A stretch of DNA of 64,000 nt from Typha latifolia. Lineage: Eukaryota > Streptophyta > Magnoliopsida > Poales > Typhaceae. Positions 52,285 to 64,000 of the stretch are shown here, one piece after another; position 1 is the stretch's first letter, and the number at the start of each line of letters is the position of its first letter. The notes under the pieces are model-generated. The model saw nothing but the letters and a program-made list of their open reading frames with translations, made no database searches and had not been told where the DNA came from. Position numbers and translations under genes: made by a program. Where the stretch lies: NCBI GenBank assembly GCA_019914945.1, contig CM034101.1, positions 16,503,188 through 16,567,187 on the forward strand. The letters run 5' to 3'.

Positions 52285-53383
52285 TTATGGTTGGGGTACA
52301 AATAGGAAGGAGGATTGCGAGGTGGGTCTTATTGGCATAGTATCAAACAGGTGGAGCCCAAGAACTCTTAGAAAAAGGTCAAAGCATGAGCAACGTCCTG
52401 TGCTGAGATGGTAGAACCAGAATTCTGAAATCGAACTGTTACGATATATATAAGAACAAGATTATAAATCATATCAGAAGATTACATCAACAACTACTTG
52501 TATGTCATGTAAATGGTGTGGCCCAAGAGAAATATAGACATACAAGAATCTTTCCAACTTGTACAACTTTACTGACTAGTATATTAGTCGAGGACACTAC
52601 AAACAGAACGACTTTTTTTTTTAAAAAATAAAAAGCCTAATCTTTGACTTCACAATAAAGATGAATGAAATTAGAACATTTATCATCTTCTTTAAAATTT
52701 CAAAGTGACTCAATTTAGACCGAAAATTGCTTATCAATTTGTTCGTTCAAGCTCAAGCTTAAATTTATTTTAAATTAAAATTATTTCACTTCAAACTTGG
52801 ATTCTATACTTTCAATTCAAATTTGATAATAAACTGGCTCGATTATATTCTTAACTGTATGATCAATAGGATAGTGTTCAATTCAGGTATTTCCATCTTT
52901 ACCAACTGAAAAGGACAGATTAGCACCAACGTTCTCATGGTTGCCCACAGAACCTTTATAGCATGTTGGCAGTAAACATCAAAGTCTGATAAGCATGTCA
53001 ATATATCTACTCCAGTAGAGCATTATGACAGGAAGAATATTATGTTTGCCTGTATATTTTCGTCATACTGGAACATGCCAACCCTATTTAAGAATAAATA
53101 CTCTGAGTGAAGAACGAAAATGGCAGGATTGCAAGTGGAATATAAACACAAACTGTTATGCCCTTCCAGTACATTTAAGGAACAAAAGTTTGAGTTGTTG
53201 ATTGATTACACGTCAAGCACTTCAATATCAATGCTGAGCCTCCTTACTTCGAGTCTTCTTCCACCTTCCCTTTTAATCGCTGTTGCCCGGGGACATTCCA
53301 CTGCAAGAAAGTATGCAATATGTAATATTTTTAGAGCAGAGAGCATATGAGAACTTATCCTAATGTGTCAAGATGATCAGGCT
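52277..53383. other. Intergenic region, remorin promoter and F-box gene 3' end
   Basis: About 1.1 kb of AT-rich sequence. The right end (about 53100-53383) is likely the 3' UTR of the F-box gene. A 76-codon plus-strand open frame there is antisense to it and has no family resemblance. No gene is seen. Confidence 0.55.
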
Positions 53384-56300
53384 TCATACCCTTTTGAAGA
53401 ATCTCCCTCCCTTCTTCCCCATTCCAGTCCCTGCAAGGCTCATTGCAAGGAGTGATTTGGTATCCGGTCGCCACTTCAACTCTTTCAGGTCAGAGAACAG
53501 GCTTGCTAAAGCAGGGCTGACTTCACTATCCTTGATATTATTGCATGAGACAACTGCGAGATTTTGTAGATCATTCCATGACAGAATAACTGACTCAAGA
53601 CCTTCTATTGTTAATAAGGAGCAGCCTTCTAAACAAAGGAACTTCACTCTCCTGCAGAGAAGCCAACACTAGTGAAGAAAAGTTTCAATTGACATTTGAC
53701 AATACAAAAAACCAATTTTGGAACCATACATAAATTACATCGTTTCTACCAAATAAAATCTGAAATTTTACCCATTGCCAAGCTAAAAGTGAAGGAAAAG
53801 TGAAAAATGAAACATAAAGACCAAGAAACGATGCTAGGAAACTTCAAATATTTTATTTGAAGACGGTTATAAATGCCAATGTTGGTGACATAAGCTAAGT
53901 ACTGACAATAAGAATCCAGATAGAGCGCACTGAAAGTAATTAACCTGGAAGAGATATGACATGCAGAGAGATGTAAAGAACTGGTCAGGCACAATAAATT
54001 CGTCACAACTGACAGCTTACCTAAGTATCGAGAAAGTAGGCAAAGGATATACCATCTACCAACTGCTTCTCTAAGCAGATTTTTTGAGACATTTTTTATC
54101 CGAAAGAAAAGATTTCCGTTCCTCGATAATCTGGCATATTGAAATCTACAATTTAGTACAAGACATTTCTTTTGAAAGAGACTATTCTAGGGATCATGTC
54201 ACTAGCAGTTTCATGGAGACTTATATTGATCCTAGGACATCTCTATCAAGAAACAAGAAAAGCTTGACCAAATGCAAATGGCAAGTTTATCTGATCTGGC
54301 TCCAACCATAAGAGGAAAGCCAAATAATGCTTGGCCAACAACACCAGGCGCTCGCTCAAGCAACAATGACTAAAGAAAAGATCATCAGTTACAATTGTGG
54401 AGAATTTTAGTCCACCCAAAGAGATAAATTTCATGGCTTGAACATGGCTGTGAACAAAAGATCAATCATATGCCTGTTTTCTCAGCAAACCTTCATAAAT
54501 TCAATGGAATGTAAACAGGTTCAAAATCAGAAAACCCACAAAATATGGAATCGTGTCAAAAAAGGTTTGATCGTAGCCAATCTTTGGCTACCATAATAAG
54601 GATACTGCAGAAAAGCAACGAGTTCAAAACTATTGTTAAATAACAGGATCATAAGTAAAGCAATGAGTTTGTCATGCACTAATGAAGAAAAGAGAACAAA
54701 GAATTGCAAGATGCCTTTAAAATGCGGTACGGTCACCAGATGTCTTCCAATAGCAGTAGACCTTTGTATGCCTAAAACAACATATCCCCCTGTATAAGCA
54801 ATATCTTTAGACAGTAAGAGCTTCTTAATTAATGAGATTGATACAGCTGAGATGGAGACTATAGAGGTAGATATCCAGAAAATTGGGAACATGAGGCTGT
54901 CACATGACCTGAGAATAATCTTGACAAAACACTGAGATCTGAGCAGTACATCTAACGTTGAGGAAGTCCTATGAAGGAAATGGATTGGATTAATCCACAG
55001 TTTGGGAAAGATACAGCAGGCGTAAGGCGAGATAGGTGACAAAACAAGCTCGGGATAACCTAAATTTATATTATTGCAACAGCACCAGGACTACCATTTT
55101 GCTAGTAAAAGGGTGTTGTAAATTGGTACCGTATTTATCCAGTATTTATACTGTCATCTATTGTGCTGGTCACTAGAGATACATACTGACATAAGACAAA
55201 CATAAATGATCAAAAGATCAAGAGATCAAGAGATTGGACCTTAACCTTCCACTAAGACAGTAAACCTCTATACTTCCAACAACCTAAATATTCCAAATAA
55301 TAACATCTATACGAGAAAATCAATCAGAAGACAGACCAAACTCAACAACCATTAAGAATTAACATAAGTTTTGAGAGAGAAACATGACTACCTGCAAACG
55401 CTTGCGCAGCTAAACATGTCATTATCCAGCCCCCAGCAATTCTGAAACATTATTTCCTTTGCCGCCTCGCATACCATGAACAGAGCAAACAAGGACCTCT
55501 TATTCCTTATCTGACATCGCTGCATCTGTACTCGTTCAATCGCCGGGCACGATCCGAGATGCTCGACAGGCCCCGGATCAGTATCAATCCTCCGACATCC
55601 CTGCAATCTCAGGGTCTTGAGATTTCCGCAGAACGCCAAACCGGCCATCCACCCAGCGTCCATTCTATGATCACAAATCGTGAGCTCCTCGAGCATCATA
55701 CAGCACCGTCCAATCGCCGAGATCCCATCGTAGCTCCCCTCGCAACCGGCGAGCTCAAGCTTAACCAGTCGCTTGCATCCGTGAGCTAGAATAGTGAGGC
55801 CTATGTCGGTGACCCCAGGGCCACGGTAAAGCCCTTCCACTGACCCTACCAGGCGAAGGATCTGTAGGTTCTCGAAGGCGGAGATGGAACGGAGGACGAG
55901 ATCGGTGCAGCGGTGGAGCTCTATCTCTTGAAGAGTCGCGCAGCGGCCAGCGACGGCCATGAGGCCCGACTCCGACGCCGGAGGGGCGGCGAGGGAGAGC
56001 TTTCTTAGAGAAGGATAACTCCGGGCTAGGGTTTCGAGTCCGCGATCGATGGAGTCGGCGGAGACGAAGCGAGAGTCGCCGACCGGGGGGTCGGCGTAGG
56101 GGTCGACGGAAACGGTGACGGCACCGCGGCTGAGGACGAGGGAGGAGGATGAAGAGGTAGAGGCGGAGGAAGTAGAGAAGGAAGCAGGGAGGACATCGAT
56201 GTCAGTGAGATCGGGGAAGCGAAGATGGAGGCGGCGGTGCAGGAAGGACCAGTCGAGCAGGGTTAAGGAGCGGCGAAGACGTCCGGCGAGGCGGAACCAT

Positions 56301-56545
56301 CGCTTGCAGACGAGAGAGGCAGAGGGCAGGAAGTGAGACGGAGCTCCTGAGAGGATGCGGAGGAGAATCTCATCGGAGAGCAGGGCCGTAAGGTCAGAGG
56401 AAGGGGACGGATCTAGGGTTAATTTTTGGTCGCCGAGCTGCATCTTGACGACCACATGCTTGAGAGGGGTGTCGCGGAACCAGAGTCCGGGCCAACTCTT
56501 GAGCCGCTGGTGTTGGTGTTGGCGCTGGTGCTGGCCCTGATGCAT
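53384..56545 (-). CDS. F-box/LRR protein (RNI-like)
   Basis: Predicted substrate receptor of an SCF ubiquitin ligase. Two exons on the minus strand, 56545-55392 and 53651-53384, encode 473 residues. The start [10 protein letters not shown] leads into [21 protein letters not shown], a block also found in Arabidopsis F-box proteins of the At5g07670 type, which supports the upstream ATG. The F-box is at about residues 54-93 ([11 protein letters not shown]...[13 protein letters not shown]). Leucine-rich repeats follow from about residue 170 to the end: [49 protein letters not shown] and [12 protein letters not shown]. The long first exon is GC-rich and the 1.74 kb intron AT-rich. The protein ends in a basic [10 protein letters not shown] tail. 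The target substrate is unknown. Confidence 0.92.
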
Positions 56546-57830
56546 CTAAGGTTTCCAACAAAGTATTCCGACGGCGGGGGAGGAGGAGAGCATCCAAGGC
56601 GGCGCGGTGCTCTGCTGCATTTGGTTTTCGAATTCAAAGGAAATAATACTAAATTATTTAGTGTCCGTTTAGCAACGGAAAAGAGAGTGTGAGAGATAAC
56701 TGAGAAGTGAAAGAGCTGGAGACTTGAGGTGGGGGACTTGGGCTTTTGCCTTTTTTGTCTTGTTGAAGCTTTGGGCTCGCCGAACTAAGCGAGCAGGTTC
56801 GGATATTGGACTGGGATTTCGGGACATCTACGGAATTGCCCTTATGGTTTGTCGTTTTATATCAACGGCCCAGTTTAGCCCATGGATTCGTACGTAAGAA
56901 AATAAAGATTAAGTGGACCTCACTTGGACTTTTAAAATTTAAGTTGGGTCAGACGATCCACATCCCTTGAGGAATTCACTTCAGTCATTTGGGGGGGGGG
57001 GGGTGGGAGCGGCAAAGCTTTCGACGATTGGAGGTAGGAAGCGGCTTTAGATGTCTAAGATTAGGTGGCGACTTCCCATTTGTCGGCGTCGTGCATGCTA
57101 TCGTTAATTCAGCAGATGGTCGGTGACGGTGGAAAATCCAACCAAAAAAGCTCTGTTTTATGACTTTTATCTTCTCTCTCTCTCTCTTTTTTTTTTCTTT
57201 TCTTTTTATCGCCATTAAATTTGGATTGCATGATCTCTGCACTTATGAAATGTTAAGAAAAGGATTTCAGCAGTGGTTAAGTGAGCTAGATCGATGAGGT
57301 CAATCATGCAGGCGAAAGGTTCAATATGTAGTTAAGACTTGAGAGGTAACGATTCAGTTAATCGTGTGGTCGTCGAAAAGATTGGACAAGATTGTTTTGT
57401 CGCTATCTATCAACTTGCACATTGTGAATCCATCGTCACAGGAGCCGCTCAACTTGCACCACCTTCAAAGTATACCGAATCCTAATCGTAGATTAACAAA
57501 AGGGAACCCGTACGGCGGCGGCACTGACACCTGTCCGTTCCAAGCAATCCACTTGCGACTGCGAGATTAGGAGGAAAGAAAAAAAAATCGTGGCTCGTTC
57601 TATACTGACATGTGGAGGTAAGGCAGGCTACGTGCCGCCCTTCCTTTGATCCCGAGGTAGCCGAGAACCTTTCCTCTCTCTCGATCCAGATCAGATGCAT
57701 CCCCTCGTCTCACACCATTCCCTGTAGCATTTAAGCTTTGAAGGTCCACTGAGTAATGCAATGGATCACTCAGGATGGCCACCCAGACTGCTTGTCCATA
57801 GCTAAGAAAGAAGAGAAGGAGAAGAAGATT
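56546..57830. promoter_or_regulatory. Divergent promoter region of F-box and UNE10-like genes
   Basis: About 1.3 kb between two start codons facing away from each other. It has a run of G at about 56990-57003, a CT/T-rich tract at 57174-57205, and otherwise unremarkable sequence. The last 100 bases before 57831 (AAGAAGAGAAGG) look like a purine-rich 5' UTR. No gene is seen. Confidence 0.5.
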
Positions 57831-60590
57831 ATGAGTCACTGCGTACCAAGGTGGGAACTCGAAGACCCACCAAACTCATCGCGTCACCTCCCACCCCACC
57901 GCCAATCTTCGGTCGCCGTGCCCCTTCCAATCCCGGACGATGAGGTGGCCGAGCTGACGTGGGAGGACGGCCACCTCACGTTCCACGGCCTCGGTGCGCC
58001 GCGCGTCAATAAGATAATACCGAAGCACCCATCCTCCCCCTCCGCCGCCGCGTGGAGGAAACACCATAGCCCAAGCGGCGGCACGCTCGAGGCGGTCGTC
58101 GACCAGGCCACGCGCCCCCATCGCCGCCCCGCCGAAGGTGGGGCCCACCTGGATGCCGTGGTCCCCTCCGTCACGGGACGAGCTGCTGAGAGGACGGCGG
58201 CGAGACAGGGGAGCGCCGCGAAGGCGAAGGAGCGAGGTCTAGGGAACACGTCCGGCGGCTTGACGAGCACCACTAATAACTCGGACGGATCGCCCAAGAC
58301 CGAGAACACAAGCGGCCACACCCGGCGCTCTCAGGCGAATTAACTACTCATATATTATATAATTATTATTTGATTATGTACGTATAATTATGATTATTTC
58401 TTCCTGGTTATATTTCCAATTTAGAGAGATGCGGTGTGTGAGGTGGACGAGGTGAGGAACAGCGAAGTACGGACGGCGTCTACCTCCTCCAAGAGAACCA
58501 GAACCGCCGCCACCCATAACCAATCTGAACGTGTAAGATAAATGAACTCAATTTCCTCTTTGCTATTAGTGCAATCTTATTTAATTTAACAACTCCTTTT
58601 AGTAACTAATTAGGTTTACTTAGTTTAGGTATTTGGTTGTAAACCGAGTATCGTCTTAACTTTTTTTTTTTTTAAAAAGACGTGCATTTTAAATTAAATT
58701 GTTTACAGAAATGAGAATAAGTAGCATTAATTGAGGAAATCTTATATAAATTGACATAAATACGATTGATAGTGGATAAATAAAATAATCCAAATAATAT
58801 CATTAGGATTGGTTTTCTCTTTCCTTCGTTTTCTTAGATAATGTAGTTGTATCTCTTATATTCTCACACACGAAATGAATTTCCGTTTCTATCTTTCGTT
58901 CTCTGTATTTTATTTTTGAAAGTCAAATCATCCATAATGAGTTAGTGGCATCCAATTGACTTAGCAATATAGACAATATGGTAATATCAGATAATTAATG
59001 TTAATATGTGATTAATATTGCATGGTAGGTAGATTATATTGTTATTGTCTACTAGATTCACGCAATTTATTTTAAATGCATGCCCACAAGTCGGATTAGA
59101 TCAAATTTGTTCAAAGATTAGTCTATATTTATTTAATATTATTAGACTAATTAGATTTTAAATGTATAGTCAAGTATAATATCCATATCCAACCCATTTA
59201 TTATCGGATTTGAATCATATAATTGATTGAATTCAGCTTCGTATACTATAAAATATAAAATACAATTATTTTATTTTAAAGCAATAAGTTACACATTTTT
59301 TTAACACTCAACTATAATAGTTAGTAGCTAAAATTTATTCAATTATCTCACTAAAAATAACACGATCTTAATATATTAAACAAACATAATAAAAGTTATT
59401 TTCGGAGAGACTCCATATTATTCATACTATATAAAAATTTATAGTTAATCGATGACATATGTTTAAACAATTTAAGTATTAGACTACATAAACATAGTCT
59501 ACAAACTTTAAAAGAAAAACTTAAATATCCAATAGAATTGCTCCGATGGATATATAGTTAGGATTCGATCCGAATAAATCCAATGCGATCCGAGAATACT
59601 CGACTCAAATTTGACACTGGAAAATTTGAAATCCGAATTTAAGTTAATTTGATTTGGTAACGGATAATTTGGGTCCGATTATACCTCTATCGAATATATA
59701 TTAGTTGAGAAAGAAACATTACTTCACAAAGCTATAGTTCATACACCACGACATGCTTGATTTTAGCTCTTTAAGAGCTATATATAAATAATCAGTTGTA
59801 TATATGGCCAAACAATTTTTTTAACATTAAGTAAAACTTGAATTTTCTCTTTATTAATTACTGTTGGCAACTTACAAGAAAAGAAAAAATATTTGGTTTC
59901 TTTAACACTAATGTGAGTATCAGCGTGCAGAAAAGAAGGGATAAGATCAATCAGAGGATAAAGACATTACAGAATCTGGTACCCAATTCAAGCAAGGTAA
60001 TATATATATATATATAACAAAGAGAGGAATATTAATGCCTCTTTTTCTTTATTCCAATATATATATATGTATATAATTATTCTTTTTGTTTATTGTATAA
60101 AATAAAAGACGGACAAGGCATCGATGCTTGACGAGGTGATCGCGTACGTGAAGCAGCTCCAGTCTCAGGCCCAGATGATGAGTCGAATGAGCACCATGAT
60201 GATGCCCATGGCCATGCAACATGTACAGCTCTCCATGATGGCCCAAATGGCCCAAAAGGGCATGATGGACCTAAGCTCTCTCCCTCATTTCATCCAACCC
60301 TCATCCTCCTCTCTCCCTTTTACGACGACGACTCCTACTATTACTACTACTAATAATGCATCTAATGATCGACTGCCGGAACGCATACCGGCGTTATTCC
60401 CCCGCCCGGTGCCGGTGACGCAGGTAATTGGTACGAGATATCGGATAATTTTCATAGTTTTTCTAGTTTTATATCCACTAATGTTGCTGTTAATTAACAG
60501 CCAATTAGCAAGGATGATGCGTGGAACAGGATGCTTGCTTTGTACCACCAACAGCTATACCAGCAAATGCCACCAGGGAATCACGGCTAG
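57831..60590 (+). CDS. UNE10: PIF-like bHLH transcription factor, UNE10/PIF8 type
   Basis: Exons 57831-58334, 58425-58532, 59931-59996, 60109-60423 and 60501-60590 encode 360 residues. The start MSHCVPRWELEDPP matches the UNE10/PIF8 N-terminus. EVAELTWEDGHLTFHGLG (residues 38-55) is the active-phytochrome-B-binding motif, with His where most PIFs have Gln. TSTTNNS and PKTENTS are further family segments. The bHLH domain spans about residues 193-250: HNQSERKRRDKINQRIKTL has the His-Glu-Arg set for G-box binding, then VPNSSK and TDKASMLDEVIAYVKQLQ. The tail is Met/Gln-rich (MMMPMAMQHVQLSMMAQMAQ), then WNRMLALYHQQLYQQ. The first intron appears to begin with GC rather than GT (CAG|GCGAAT...TTTAG|AGAGAT). 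Without that splice the frame stops at 58341-58343. Members repress or promote light responses in the nucleus. Confidence 0.9.
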
Positions 60591-61065
60591 TATAGTAGTT
60601 TAGAGTTATTTATAGTGTGTCAAAGTGTTCCACGTAGTATTGTATAGTAAGCTCGATCTCCATATAAATTTTCTTGTGTTTTAACATTAACACGTATATG
60701 GATGTCTATTTTTTGTAATAACTACTAAGATATGTATATCCCTTCTTATTAGAAAAAAAAAGAATGAAAAAAGAAGAAGATGAAACTATGAAGAAAGTCA
60801 GATCTTACAAAAGATCTTAAATCTTTCTCCCTATTGCAAGACATCGCATGCAACAAGTGGCGCCCATTAATGGTTCCATTGATCTATATTTTTATTCTCA
60901 TTCGAGCACTGCTATAAGTACACATCCAAAAGCCGAATCATAAATTTATACGTGGCGAGAGAAAAATTATAATTAACGAGAAAGTGATTGAAATATTCTA
61001 AAGCTGTGGGAATGCAATGGGCCCATCTTAACTATAATAACGGTCACATATATATAAGTATATAT

Positions 61066-61171
<106 letters not shown>

Positions 61172-61471
61172 CTTATTTCATACGGCATGAATGTGATGGA
61201 GATTTAATTACTAGCACGTAAAGCAACGCATCTCTCTTGCTTGAGAAATAGGCATCGCATGTGAAATAGTAAATTATATGTGGGTCCACCGATGGAAATG
61301 GAGGCTTGTATACTCTCTCTAATAATAATAATACACCAAACCAAGATCACGGGCTCTATGTTTATAAGTTGTACATTATATGTTGGCGTATATATAGATG
61401 CTGGACTTGGCGTGATTTGGTGAGCAATTAGTTGTGACACATGTGACTCCCAATTTGTCACGTTCTTATCT

Positions 61472-61479
61472 TATAAATA
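61472..61479 (+). promoter_or_regulatory. TATA box of the first beta-expansin
   Basis: TATAAATA, 88 bases before the ATG at 61567. The same TATAAATAG word occurs before the second expansin. Confidence 0.7.
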
Positions 61480-61566
61480 GCCCTTCAATTGCCTTCCACT
61501 TCGCAACCTATAGTTAGCTAGCTAACTCTTCTATAGTTGTTGCTTCGCATAAATTTACTCGACCTT

Positions 61567-62713
61567 ATGGCTCTCTCTCTTCAAGTACTCCGTCGGCCAT
61601 TGGCTCTCTCTGCTTTGCTAGCTCTGCTCTCAGTCCTTCTTAACACCTGCACTTGTTTCAACCCCAAGCTCTTGAGTGTCGACTCTCCTGCCACCAACTT
61701 AACCTGGGGCCCAGCTAGTGCCACCTGGTATGGTAAACCAACTGGAGCAGGGCCTGATGACAACGGTAATATTATTATATTAATTAACTAAATTTGTCGT
61801 AGATTAGATGATTGGAGTATATTAAGTTTTCTCATTTGTTTTGGTGTTAAAATTTTAGGTGGTGGATGTGGGTTTAAGAATGTGAATCTACCTCCCTTTT
61901 CATCAATGACATCATGTGGAAACCCATTGCTCTTCAAGTCTGGCAAGGGATGTGGCTCGTGCTATCAGGTCTAACATGCATCATGCAACATATAGCAAAA
62001 CTTAAAATTTCTCATCTAATGTCACACTCCTGGACTTGATATATATATATATATATGTGTGTGTACATATGTAATTGATCTCAGGTGAAATGCACCAGCC
62101 ATCCGGCGTGCTCCGGTACTCCGTCGACGATCACAATCACCGACGCGTGCCTCGGCGGTGTCTGCCTCGACATGCCCGCCCATTTCGATATGAGCGGCAC
62201 GTCGTTCGGCTCGATGGCGTTGCCTGGCAGATCCGACGAGCTCCGGCATGCTGGAATACTCCGAATACAATACGCACGGTTAGCGCATTACGCATAGTTC
62301 AAGCAGTAGGTTGCATATTATCATCTATTATCCGTTCATGTGCGATATATTATGTTACTGGTTGCAGAGTTCCATGCAACTACCCGGGCTTGAACATAGC
62401 GTTCCACGTCGAGGAAGGATCAAACCCTGTATACATGGCAATCCTGGTTGAGTACGAAGACGGCGACGGAGACCTCGCCTCCGTCGATCTCATGGAGGGC
62501 ACCTCGACAGCCAAGTACGCCGACGCGTGGACGCCGATGCGAGAGTCGTGGGGAGCAGTCTGGAGATTAGACTCAGACCATGCATTACAAGGCCCGTTCT
62601 CGATCCGGCTCACCACCGGCACATCCGGCAGGACCCTAATCGCCACCGACGTGATTCCGGCGGATTGGCAGCAGAACACAACCTATAGGTCTGTGGTGAA
62701 TTATAACATCTAA
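61567..62713 (+). CDS. EXPB: Beta-expansin, complete
   Basis: Secreted cell-wall loosening protein. Exons 61567-61765, 61859-61968, 62085-62278 and 62368-62713 encode 282 residues. A signal peptide (about residues 1-30, hydrophobic [14 protein letters not shown]) ends near CTC-FNPK. The GH45-like domain has [35 protein letters not shown] and [10 protein letters not shown] (catalytic-like HFD at residues 136-138). The CBM63 domain follows: [54 protein letters not shown] and [11 protein letters not shown]-glycosylation is possible at NLT near residue 44. The gene is the upstream member of a tandem pair in the same orientation as the truncated expansin at 63788. Beta-expansins act on grass-type walls during growth or in pollen; expression here is unknown. 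Confidence 0.94.
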
Positions 62714-62769
62714 AAAATAGTTGGATGTAATGGCTATGTATACTAGTGCTTTACTAATTGCATGCTTGC

Positions 62770-62801
<32 letters not shown>

Positions 62802-63637
62802 GTGGTTGTAAGTTTTTATGTTTTTAAATGAGAAATTATTAGTACAGTGGAATGAAGAGGAGGCAAATATGCTCTCCCCTCCACGGTTCATATCAACCCC
62901 ATGTGAGTTTGTTTGTCGTCTATGGATAGGAAAATTACAAGACAACTACCTAATAATTGGTTCATGTGACGAGGAGGTTAGACAGTAACGTTACATGTGA
63001 TCTTTCAATACGCCAAGAATTATTTGTCTTCAACGATGGATCGACTGGGCTTGAATTGGGCCTAATTAATTACATGAGATGGCCCATGAGATATGAAGGA
63101 AAGCTGGAAAGGGTATTTAATGACGTACATATAAGTGAATCAATAAAATAATAAGTCTGAAAATTGATTAATAATAATAATAATAAAAGGACTTTATGGT
63201 GCCACGAAACTTGCCAAAGATTACGGAACCTTAGTCTATAGTAACCACCGAACGTCCCGAGACCGAATCCGAGCCGTCCGATCATGTGGCGACACAAAAT
63301 AGCGGCGGTTCGAACGGCAAGTAACCCACCATCAACGGCTTTCCCTTTCGAGGATCGAGCCGAGATCCGGGACCGACTGCCTCGGAATTCGCGCGCACTT
63401 AATCAAACTGGGCCCCACTCTAATTGAATTGGAAAAGGAACAATATTAGCCATTAATAATAATAATAATAACAATAGTAATATATAATCTTGTGCATAGA
63501 GGTAGCACATGCTAGCAATTCAGTTATATATCTCTGTAAGCAGTTCCCGTGACGTATCTACATACAGTTGATGTCCTAAATAGTGTTATTAATCCACACG
63601 ACGACCCAATTGCTCACATCCATCTCACTCTCCTTCT

Positions 63638-63645
63638 ATAAATAG
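63638..63645 (+). promoter_or_regulatory. TATA box of the second beta-expansin
   Basis: TATAAATA, 150 bases before the ATG at 63788. Sequence after it (tcttcgcaacc, ctagctcag) resembles the leader of the first expansin, which supports duplication including the promoter. Confidence 0.65.
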
Positions 63646-63705
63646 CAACTCAAGCATCGTCTCTCTTCGCAACCCAACTAGTAACCAACTGCTAACTGCT
63701 AGCTC

Positions 63706-63786
63706 AGTAGAAGAAGAAGAAGAATAAGAAGTAGTAGTAGTAGTAATAGTAACAGTAGTAGCAGTAGTAGCAGCAGTAGCAGTGCA
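63706..63786 (+). repeat. Trinucleotide-rich 5' leader, (GAA)n then (GTA/GCA)n
   Basis: Five or so GAA-type units pass into an imperfect GTA, ACA and GCA triplet series ending just before the ATG of the second expansin, so probably transcribed as 5' UTR. Confidence 0.85.
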
Positions 63787-63787
63787 A

Positions 63788-64000
63788 ATGGCTACTTCAC
63801 TCTACCAACTACCTCTCTCTTCTTCAGCATTCTCCTTCCTTGCTTTGTTAGCTTTGCTCTCGCTCTTCAACCCCTGCACTTGTTTCAATCCAAGGCTTTT
63901 CAACTACACCTTCCCCTCTTCTTCGAGCTGGTCGGCCGGCGGCGCCACGTGGTATGGAAGCCCTTATGGTGCCGGAAGTGATGGTAATTAACTTATTAAT
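63788..64000 (+). CDS. EXPB: Beta-expansin, first exon only (cut by window end)
   Basis: Exon 1 runs from 63788 to 63983 and ends in a split Gly codon at a GTAATT donor, the same position and phase as in the upstream expansin. The protein starts MATSLYQLPL, has a signal peptide with LALLALLSLF, then CTCFNPRLFNYTF and GGATWYGSPYGAGSDG. CTCFNP and ATWYG are shared with the first gene, so this is its tandem paralogue. The remaining exons lie outside the window. A possible glycosylation site NYT is in the mature N-terminus. Confidence 0.9.

Larger units (their letters stand above)
62714..63787. other. Spacer between two tandem beta-expansin genes
   Basis: About 1.07 kb with a (TA)n run at about 62775-62801 in the 3' UTR of the first expansin. 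A GC-richer patch lies at 63230-63415, followed by the TATA box and trinucleotide-rich leader of the second expansin. No gene is seen. Confidence 0.65.

Noticed and set aside
56426..56692. Plus-strand open frames over the F-box gene start
   Set aside because: Shadow of the Gln/Pro-rich F-box N-terminus and its leader on the other strand.

Overview
This is nuclear DNA from a flowering plant. The genes have many introns with GT-AG borders and AT-rich introns, and they belong to plant-only families (TIP aquaporins, SBP-box, remorin, fibrillin, beta-expansin, PIF-type bHLH). A tandem pair of beta-expansins and sequence resemblance to rice-type SPL8/OsSPL10, O-fucosyltransferase and UNE10/PIF8 proteins suggest a monocot, perhaps a bromeliad such as pineapple. 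That placement is inference, not proof. I found no rRNA, tRNA, CRISPR, organellar or viral sequence.

Layout: a 5'-truncated view of a TIP5;1 aquaporin (minus, 1-665) lies beside a complete TIP2 aquaporin (minus, 1406-2362). Next are a cytosolic-type NAD malate dehydrogenase with an unusual N-terminal extension (plus, 3175-6475) and a nine-exon plant O-fucosyltransferase (minus, 7234-15682) whose largest intron holds a tandem duplication and a hAT-like element. A divergent promoter separates that gene from a PDRG1-like prefoldin-family gene (plus, 16591-17967). A gene-poor AT-rich stretch with a dead LINE fragment follows. Two SBP-box genes then face each other: an SPL8-clade gene without a miR156 site (plus, 24138-25258) and a miR156-targeted SPL (minus, 27609-31444).

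The middle part carries a small PHD-like zinc-binding protein (minus, 34494-34959), a plastid fibrillin of the PAP11 type (minus, 37928-40389) and, head to head with it across a telo-box promoter, an NFD6-like mitochondrial protein (plus, 40761-41162). A 7 kb gene-poor interval follows, with 11 CACGTG G-boxes packed into 1.8 kb, before a subfamily-I GATA factor (plus, 48114-49144). Then come a remorin (minus, 50052-52229), an F-box/LRR protein (minus, 53384-56545), a UNE10/PIF8-type bHLH factor (plus, 57831-60590) with an apparent GC-AG intron, and two tandem beta-expansins (plus, 61567-62713 and 63788 past the window end).

The genes are not an operon or pathway; they are ordinary neighbours in a plant chromosome. 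Exon joins were made by hand from splice signals, frame continuity and family similarity. Every complete multi-exon model below sums to a multiple of three. I did not find a clearly new biological system. The best leads are the MDH N-terminal extension, the G-box cluster, the GC-AG intron and altered phytochrome-binding motif of the bHLH gene, and possible alternative ends of the NFD6-like gene.
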